Assembly: GCA_028565635.1 (NCBI GenBank)
Contig: JAOXYB010046812.1
Span: 1 to 12,223 of the forward strand
Source of the DNA: Phoronis ovalis
Lineage: Eukaryota > Phoronida > Phoronidae
Direction: 5' to 3'
DNA length: 12,223 bases
Part shown: one piece after another, positions 1-9,400 of the stretch
Layout of the letters: every line of letters starts with the position of its first letter
Position numbering within the stretch: the stretch's first letter is position 1
Program-made: the position numbers and the translations under genes
The notes under the pieces: generated by a model
Told to the model about the DNA's origin: nothing
What the model saw: the letters and a program-made list of their open reading frames with translations, nothing else
The model's database searches: none

Positions 1-175
1 TCAAAATTACATCAGACCTGCGCTTTGACCTGTACTTACCCTGTACCAAATACGAAGATGATCTGACGAAAGCTAAAGCCGTTATAGCAACAAAAAGAAA
101 AGGTTACATACGACGCCGACGCCGCATACAGGACGGCTATATGCCCTTTCACTATTACATAGTGATGGGCATAAG
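1..175 (+). repeat. Interspersed repeat, copy D (in USP48 intron 18, cut by window edge)
   Basis: It shares TGACCTGTACTTACCCTG (26-43) and GGTTACATACGACG (102-115) with the copy at 11731-11840, in the same order, spacing and orientation. Between them it has related words ending GTTATAG. It ends in an imperfect inverted repeat, TATGCCCTTTCACTAT against ATAGTGATGGGCATA. It is most likely a non-autonomous mobile element relic; the class is unknown. Confidence 0.7.
140..173. repeat. Imperfect inverted repeat (hairpin) at end of repeat copy D
   Basis: The arms are 140-155 and 159-173 with a 3-nt centre (TAC), pairing over about 14 of 15-16 positions with one mismatch or bulge. The position just beyond the repeat core suggests it is part of the element, perhaps a terminal hairpin. 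Confidence 0.6.
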
Positions 176-281
176 AATTGAAACTGCAATTAGAATTGGT
201 ACAATAATACATTTTTGTAACTAAGCTTAGACAGACACCTTCGTTCTATTTCAGATTTCCTATATATAGAATGCAGTATAC

Positions 282-406
282 CTGACATTTTTTACAAATA
301 TCCTCTTCACTTTTGAATTCAGGGGCTTGAGGAAAGTAAAACTTTAGTCTTTTCCAGACCTCTTCAGTGATCACTGTACGTGCTTTAACATCAGTTGATA
401 AACACC
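282..406 (-). CDS. USP48: USP48 exon 18: second DUSP, last exon in window, residues 764-805
   Basis: It encodes [28 protein letters not shown] and EEDICKKCQ. Human has [20 protein letters not shown] and KECCSQCK. Acceptor TACTGTAG supplies two bases to complete Gly764, and donor GTATAC leaves phase 0. It is 125 nt. No following exon is visible between here and the window edge, so the gene continues to the left. Confidence 0.92.
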
Positions 407-3400
407 CTACAGTACAGAAAATCAAGTACAGTTATGCTGCTTCAATATTGCTGTTTTCATCAAAAATAGTTGATGTGCAAAATGTTACAGTAGATTTCTG
501 TGTTATGCTTTGCTGCTTACAAAATACTAGTTTGTGTCATTGTAAAGTAAGACGGCAATTATCCGAGCGATTGCTAGAAACCATTATTTAGTAACCGAAC
601 AGTCTGAATAAATTCATTTCTTTAGTGTTCCAAACCCTCTGAACTAAAGTCTGGGCTTAAAAATTGTCAATTGTTGTTATGTTCCTTCAATTTAACAAGA
701 GTGAAATAAATATGTCATTAAACTTCTGATCTAGCTACTCGCTCAGTCCACTGTTATACCTATTATTGTAAGCTTCAGTTTGATTGGCGCCTAGATTTGT
801 AGGCACTTTATATATAAATAAAGAGTTTATTCTTCAGCGTTTAAGCCTAGATATTAGTTGAGAAGGTACGGAACACTATGGATATCTACTTGGATATCTA
901 CTTTATAAGTTCCTTCTAACGAACACTCTTTGAGGTGACTGACAGATGAACGGCGGACTAAACATTCTTTTAAAAGCATGACACACACTACAGGTAGCTA
1001 GTTACTAATGCAGCTATAATGGTAAACAGTCATTTGTAATTGCGCCCGTTGACTATTACCTTACCATGCACACAAAGTAAGTCCTGATTAAAGACAAGCT
1101 TGTCATCATCATCATCATCAATACCTGGGCTTCTACAACTCTTCTCTGTTGTGCTGGAGAGCTTTGAACATTCTCCTGCCGAGAATACTGAGATTAGTAC
1201 ATCACTACACAAAAGTGAAGTTAAGATATTCTTTAAGCTATTAAACGACTTCATAAAATGAAGAGATTACTAAAGAGATTAATAAGCCTGGTTACCTTTC
1301 AAGATTGGGCAGCTTTTCTTATGTAGAAATGTTTTATTTGTTTTCTTAATTTCTTAAGCAAATTACAATCAAATGTTAGCAATAGATATATTATTATCAT
1401 AATTGTAGGACTGTATATCTTACCCTCTAGGCAAATATCACCCAATTTGTTTTTTGATCTTGGAGTTCCTGGGAGAGAATCCGTTGTCAACTCATTATTG
1501 TTACTAGAAATCTTCGCCAATTTTTTCCAACCCCTTAATGAACGCTTGCAAACCCAAAATCCTGTGTCGCTGGAATTTAGGAAGTAATTTGAAATTTATA
1601 AGACAGAATGTAAACAGAAACAGCTCAAGTACCAAATATTGCATTTCACCATAAATGCTAACATAAATGCTACAGGAATTCCATAGACTGTTTCAATTAT
1701 TTGGAATACAATTTTTGGCAGTACTATTATGACCGCTGCAAGCAACATCTTGCCGTGGGTTTGAGTCGACGACGGCAGTTGTTACAGTTAAGGCTTACAG
1801 AAATCTGTTTTGATGCCTTTCTCTTTTCGATAATTGAATATCACTGATGTTACGATATATTTTGGATCTCTAACTGCAAGGAAGCTACTGAATATAGGAT
1901 TTTCATATTATGAATGTCTGGATTTGGTAAAAAATACATTAATTTTTGATCGAGAATTTGATTGTGGCATGTACTCATTTTCATTATTTTCGGCTTACAG
2001 CATTGCTGTGAACATCTAAAAGATAAATTTTGCACAGCCAATGCATTAGATGCAGATTCAATGGAATTGCATGAGGTTGTTTATTTGATTTATCTACACT
2101 TACTGTTTTTAACTTACATATCTTTTTTATTTTTCAAAGCTTGGGAAATAAATTTACAGTCCTCTGCGAGTCTGGAATCTCTAGACATTGTCCAACATCT
2201 TTCCTTTACACAATCCTTGCACAAATGAGTCTTGGTTATCCGTAGAGGGCCGCCATATTTGTTAAATATTAAATTGCTCTGAAAGCAGTATATTGTTACT
2301 ATCATCCAGTATCAGTACACAAGACATACACTATTTTGCAATATTCTATTAAGCATATTTAACAAGGTTTTATACTGAGTAAGATATGTACTGGTCTAAA
2401 TTAGTGGTTATATCCTGTAGACAAGAAATGCTAATTATACTTACAGCACCTTGACTTATACATTTAAGGTTGGCAACTTTGTCAGGATCAAGTCTACAAA
2501 TAAAAAAACTTTTATGTAGAACATGATAACTATAAGTGAATAGATTTATACAAATCCTGTAGTACAATATGTTTAGAATGTCTGAATACAAGATCATCTT
2601 TCAGTTTAGTTCTACATGCCTACTGTCTCCCCATATTTAAAGACTGTTTTCATTTTACACTTAATGTTGTTACATAAGGCTTTTACTGGTTGTACTGGTG
2701 GTAAAAAGTGTGGCAGTAGTAACATATTATATGTTTCAAGCATACAACCATAGGTTTTTTTTTTGGCACACTTGATTTGTAGCTAATGCAACAGTTTGTA
2801 CATCCAGTAAAGTGAAAACCAAAATAACAGAATTTAACCATTTACCTTCCAATTGCTAATATCTTGATGCTAGTTTAACATGTTATAATTAAGAGAATAT
2901 AATCGTTTTGCATAAAATATGTCCACGCTGTATAATCTTATCGCCATCTAGCAAAGTTCACAAGGGTCATATCCTTTGAACATGCATGCGTTAAAGCCAA
3001 GCACCTTTCTGCTTAATAATTGAAATGTAGTCTAAAATACACTGGACAATAGTTCTAATATTTTCAACAAAAACATATCTCAAGTTTACCGATTCAAACA
3101 GTGCAGTAATTAAATGTGTCTAGATTCTAACTGGAAAATTAAAATTCTCCAGAAAATGGATATAGTTGGCGGAAATCCAATCGTTAAAACAAGCTATTCT
3201 GACACCTTGCAATGGTGCTTTTGATCCTGTTGTGACAGGCTAAATGCATTCGAGAGGATTACTGTATGAGGACATGTAGGGATTCAACGTGTGTTTCACA
3301 AACATTTGTGTTGTGTACACGCCAATACATAATATCACAATTTTTGGATTACTCTGGTGTCATTTGCATAGGATTATGTTTGATTTGCAGGAATTTGACC

Positions 3401-6400
3401 CCCTAATTTTTGCCATTCATGCGGGTATAATGTAAAAAATAACAAAATGCTCAAACCTGAGTACAATAAAGCCTACAACAGTGAAAAAGATGAAATCCCT
3501 TTCGGTACAAAATATGGTAGGAAGAGGGTTAATGTAAAATGAGATCTGCGAAGAGTCTAGACAAGTAGAGCTGAACTAAGTGGGGCTAACTTGTAGTCCA
3601 TGCTGCAGATAAGCAGGTGCAGATAGCATGAAATATTATTTAATTCAGAAAATTAGGAAATATTATTTCTATAGAGAGATGCTGCTTACAACATACTGGT
3701 CCAAGAGGTTTTGGCAAATATTTATCTCAACATGATCATTAGAGTGATGTCAAATTCATACCAGCACCAGAATTTGCCCTCGTGATGAAGAAGTTGAAGT
3801 GGCATCAACTTTTGATTGTAAACTTGATTGTTTGTTTACTAATTGGCTTAATATTGCATTTTTTTGGCCCACCATGCGTTATCTAGGTTTTTAAAAAGAA
3901 TTATAACTGCAACAACACTTACTGCTCCTATACAAACCTGTTGTGAACACAGAGAAATTTGGAATTGTCAATACTGCCACATTTGCTGGGATCTTGTAAC
4001 CATTTAGATAGCCAATCACAGCTAATCCATTCAAATGAGTCACCCTTTGAAACAGGTAACCGACAAAACAAATCCCTAATCTCTTGCTGTTTTTTAATAC
4101 CAGCTGCTACACTATTCTCCTGTAAAGAAATTTATTAACATTATTCAACAGAAATCGTATACCAGTTTACCTATTCAGATAGGGCTCATGACATACATGA
4201 TTATAGTACTCAGGTTTTCAAGAAAAACAGATTGTGTAGTGCTAGTGGTGCAAGACATATTCTCACTGATATTTTACACATTTTACAATTTTCAAATGGA
4301 ATGGAACAACAAGTTGATTCAAATATAGCAGTCCAGGTCGTACCATTGTAAATATAAACTATGCAAACTGTGCAGTTAACCTCAAATAACTAGATTATTA
4401 ACTATAGAAGAGCTTCTTATTTATTATATATTATTTATCTTCAGCTATTTCCTAAATCTACATTATCAAACATTGATTATACATCAAGGTTGTTACTAAG
4501 ATTGTATAAGATGACTGCAAATCTTCGACAAAGTAAATAGAAGGAAATATTGAATACAACCATATTTTTAACTGTCACATGCTGTGCCTTACTCGCATTT
4601 TCTTCATTTCAGTAATCCATCCCTCAAACTTATCGTTGTCTTTTATAACAAACTCCTGGATATTTTCTGGCATAAGAAATTCCTCTTCTGAAATGCAAAA
4701 TACAAGATAATGTGGAAAAAAATGGCCAACATGAAAGGTGCAAAACACTTGGAGCTTGGAACGTGTCCGTGTGACTCGACACATATACTGAAAACTGTCG
4801 TAGAACATTGGCAAGCACCCTGGAGTCAGTGTCTAATTCTCCACTGATGATATTACTCACATTCATAACATTGATACTGTAGGTATCCCACCAAAGGAGG
4901 CTGATGCAAAGGAAGCTGATACTTGTAATGAAAAGCAAAAAAAATGTTAGGAATATATCAAGATAGTGATGAGGAGAACTTAGTTAATATGCTTCGTTAG
5001 ATGGTTGCTATTTATTCCGAGTTGTCAGGTGGTTTGTTGATTTCATTGAACTATCTTCTGCGTGTTATGATGCTTGAACTGTTTTAGATTAATAGCAAAG
5101 TTTTGACTGTTCTGTTTTGTTAAGAATTGGAAAAGCAGCAATAATATAAAACTTCCAAATAATTTAAGTTGTTAGGCTACCTTCATCTGACTGTCCTCTT
5201 CTACGGTATACTAACATGTAGGCATTCCGTGAACAATGGAATCCTTTGGCAGCTTTGGGTTTCTTAGCACTTTTGTCATCTAAAATACAAAATTCAAACG
5301 TTACATCTATTCCACTAACAATACACAATTCAGCTATTTCCTAGAGAACAATAATACTTTATATCAGATATTTGGTTTTCTGTGAAGACAGCATGAATTT
5401 GAGTTGTATCAATGTGCTTTCTTTACTTTATTAAACAATTTGCAAAGTATTTTACCAGCTATTTTGCTATTCTAGTTAATATGTTTGCAATAAATAAAGG
5501 TTATTTTGTTATCGTTTTTTCTGTACCATTGCCTTTCAGCACCCTGTAACATGCTTGCTGCAGGTGTAGAAACAACATACCTGAGACATCATCCTCATTT
5601 CCCAGTTGAAGGTCTCTACCTGCCATTTTCTCAATCTCTTCATCATTGAATTTATACCATGCCTCAGTTTTCTTTTCTTTGATATGAGCTACATAATGTC
5701 CACTGTAAGCACTTGGTCCACGATGAAGAAGCACAGCATACAGGTCATACACCATCGTGTCCTCTGTACAGAAAACAAATGTTAAATTATAAAGAATTAT
5801 CAGTAGATGTCATTAGACACTCCGCCATCTAGCAAAATATGTGACTGGGCAAGCGAAATTCTATACAATGTTTTACATATCCAAGACTTGTTGCCAAAAA
5901 CCACCACAGAAAAAGAGTGTGAAAGGAGTGAGATTGAAAACTGAATCTCCAGAGTCCGAGTCAGATAATAATCGAGCTAACCGGCTTACATACACATAAG
6001 AATTAATAATGAATCAGATATATTACTTACAACAGAGCTCCAGGCACTATAGCCTATGTCCTGCAATTTCTCTCTCAATCTTTTATTTATACCTTCTCTC
6101 ATATTTACAATGTTAAAGCCTCGACAGTTTCTACAAAAACATACCTGGTTTGCTTAAATATTCACTCATGTCTAAGGCTTCAGGAAACTGAATGAACGTG
6201 TTTAGCTTCTTTTTATGACCAGTATGCCTACAAACAGACAAATATTTGGATTATCAAATAACAACACAGGGTGACAAGAAATGAATATGTACAATGAGAA
6301 CACTACTTTCCGAAAGTGCCGGATACATTTGCCCACATGTACTCCACAGCATTTTCAAAATGAGAGATTTGCAACAGGATATGCAAGAATTTACAGTTTA

Positions 6401-9400
6401 CAAGCCAGTATATATAGAAAGCCTGCGTAGGGATTAACCAACATATAGTATAGATTACAATAACAGCATAGTCTATTTATTTACATTAGAATCCACAGCA
6501 AAATCAGTACATGAAATTATGCTTATTTTAGTAGATAGTGGAAGGTGGTATCATTCATCCCTGAGAAAGTTGCAACGGCTGTTTATGTTTCTGGACCCAC
6601 ATTTAGGTCAGGTTAATGATGCTATTAACTCTTAATAACAAAATTGTTAATACGAAAAGATGTCCAGCTTTCAAGTAGTAGATCGTCAGTTTTATCCACT
6701 CCTACGGTAGTTGGAACTTTAAGAAAATTTCTGTGGTGCATACCTGTCAAATACAAATCTAAGCATTTGAAGATTCAGCACTGAAGGCAGATTTCTAAGT
6801 TGTATTTTCCGAGTAGCATTCTGTTTAGTATTACACCGTGTGCAGAAGTACATATTGTCACCCTCCAACTTTTCTTCCTATGGAGACAGTTAAACATAAA
6901 TGACATATAAGTCCTTGCATACTTGTTTTTATATAGTGTGCCAATAATGTACGAAGTGTGAATAAATTATGCTGAGAATATTCATACCCTAAAAGTAAAC
7001 AAATCAGTAAAATAAACAATTTGCTCAAACAAAGCTTTCAATGCAACATGTTCATAAAACCTAATTATATTCATCTTGAGATAATGAATGATGACTAGGG
7101 AAAACGTTAAAACAAACAAATCAATATTTCTGCAGTACGAACAGTTCTCCAAGTTGTTGATATTAGTACCATGATACCTGCAAATATTCGTGTATGCATT
7201 CTTTGAGTTCTTTATGGCCTTTGATATTTAAGTCCAGCTCATAGAAACTTGATGGTCGATAAGATTCATTATCACATTTACTGCACCTAACGAAACAATA
7301 AGTACTATTTTTAATACAATACTTTAAAACGTTTTTATAATTCTATTTACAAAAATGTACATTAGGAATTGAGTTGTATTGGGTGTTTAATTTTTAGACC
7401 ATAAAATTTAAATTCATATGAAACTAGTACATAAGGTACAAGTATTTAAAACCTTAGTAAGTAAGGGTGTCACTGCCTGTCTAATAATATATAAATTGTC
7501 AATAAAATATCAAAACTTCTAACTGCTAATTACAACACATGTATCTATCTTGTAACATAAAAAATGTTAGGAAATGTCTTTAAATTATCTTAATAAACTT
7601 TAACGTACTGTGTAACATAAGCATACTCTCCACTAAATTGTTCTTGAATAATACGGCTGACTCTAGGATCTGCATCATGTGATAATGTATCTTCTAATAG
7701 GGAAATAAATAGCTTTGAAAACTCTTGTGCATCTTGTTGCTGTCCTGCATCCAATCCAAGACTTGTGACTAGTGGTGTGGGATCTATGAATCTGACAAGA
7801 TAAGAAATACACTTTCTCAGCACATGGTATTAATTGCAATTAAAACAACATAATACTTGGCAGCTACAGCACAAAGGCCAATAATTTACATGTAAATGGC
7901 AATTGCTACGTGTTTGTTTTCAATATTAGATATTACTGAAGGTCAGTTGCTTTGAGATTTTTTGTCACATAAAACATTGTACTTTGCTCTACATTACACT
8001 ACATCTCATAATTGCAATCATTAGAAGTATTACTCTAGAGAAGCCAGCTAGCTAATGTGCCATATTCAATCTATCATTTGTAGCCTATAGGCAGTAAATG
8101 CCAGATACTAACATAGACAACAAGAAACACAGACACCTTACAATACATATTAAATGAAATAATTTCTAACTGCTTGTTCAAATACCTTCGGTCACTATGC
8201 TGTAACAATGCAAAAATGAGTTGTAATCTTCCACATATAGATGACGGCATGAAGTCTTCTAAATCTTCACTGATAAGGTTTGGCAGTCTTTTCATAGGTG
8301 ATGTTGACTGACTAGAAGACTGAACTACAATATACAAAGATTGCACATAAATTACTTCCAGTATGCTCCACAGGGCATTTTCAATATCAGAATTGCACAA
8401 CATTCACTTGTTATGAAAAAAGAATTTGTCAATTAGCAATTAGCTTCTCCATTATGTTATACACATTGCATACTTGATCAAAACACACCTGCTTCACATG
8501 AAACATTCAAAGCATTTTCCTCAGACAAGGTTTGGGCTCGACAGTTTGAGCAAGAACAAGTACATATACTGGAGTATGACACACAGCTGGAGCAATGTGA
8601 CTGAGCTATTTCAGTGGAACAAGCAATGGTGCTGTCAGACTCCACAGGCCGTGTTGTATATATATTTGTAATGTTAGTTGATTCAGTTTCTCGTAGAGCA
8701 TACACTGATTCGGTTCTACTTGATACAACAGCTTCTGGATCTTGCCAGTGATAAATAGCAGATCGGAACTTATGGTTATGAAACCATACCTAGAATGGAA
8801 AACACATATGGGGCTATTAAACTGTACTCCCACTTACTTGCATCTTTTCCAAGCCTTTACAATACAGTGACAGTATGCCTATATTTATTTTGTTAAGTAT
8901 AACTTTCAGTTGTTTTTTTACTATTAAATTATGATATAAGAAGAGTCTGTGAAATATAAGCAAACTTAGTGTAATTCCATATATAAGCATGCTATTGGTA
9001 CATAGACTGCAAATTACTCGAGCAGTACACTGCAAGTCTGAAACATCAATTTTTAGTTTTAATAAAAATCTAGGGGCCAATTTAAATGTTGTGGATTTCC
9101 AGGTACAGAAACAGTCGATTCTATTAAATCAACATAACATTTTTTAACAAAATTTTTAAAATAACATACATGACAACATTGGCTATACTTTAGTTAATAT
9201 CGTTCTTACATCCAAAAAGATGACAATTTGCTTCTTACGCGAGTCGCCAATGGAACCAGTGTGTAATCTGGAACTCTACAGCTATCCCAATCACTAGATA
9301 CAGTTCAAAAACAGAATGAAGGCTACTAAAGCAGTCAATTTGTCTGATTACATTTTGTAATTGACTGTGTCATGCTTTTAAGTATAGGGCCATTTTACCT

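Noticed and set aside
367-591. Plus-strand open frame of 74 codons
   Set aside because: It overlaps exon 18 of USP48 in antisense and has no recognisable content.
1755-1777. B-box-like sequence suggesting a tRNA or tRNA-derived SINE
   Set aside because: The flanking bases do not form a T arm, no convincing A box lies at the right distance, and there is no second copy in the window.
1834-2228. Overlapping plus-strand open frames of 61 and 88 codons
   Set aside because: They overlap exon 15 or intron 15 in antisense, are rich in hydrophobic residues expected from AT-rich DNA, and match nothing I know.
4630-4938. Minus-strand open frame of 102 codons
   Set aside because: It runs through intron 11 and part of exon 12 in a frame different from the USP48 frame.
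8606-8833. Minus-strand open frame of 75 codons overlapping exon 4
   Set aside because: It is an alternative frame of exon 4; only the other frame joins VWFHN to the Cys box and fits phases.
8817-9080. Minus-strand open frame of 87 codons
   Set aside because: It is entirely in intron 3, has no recognisable domain and is bounded by no USP48-like sequence.
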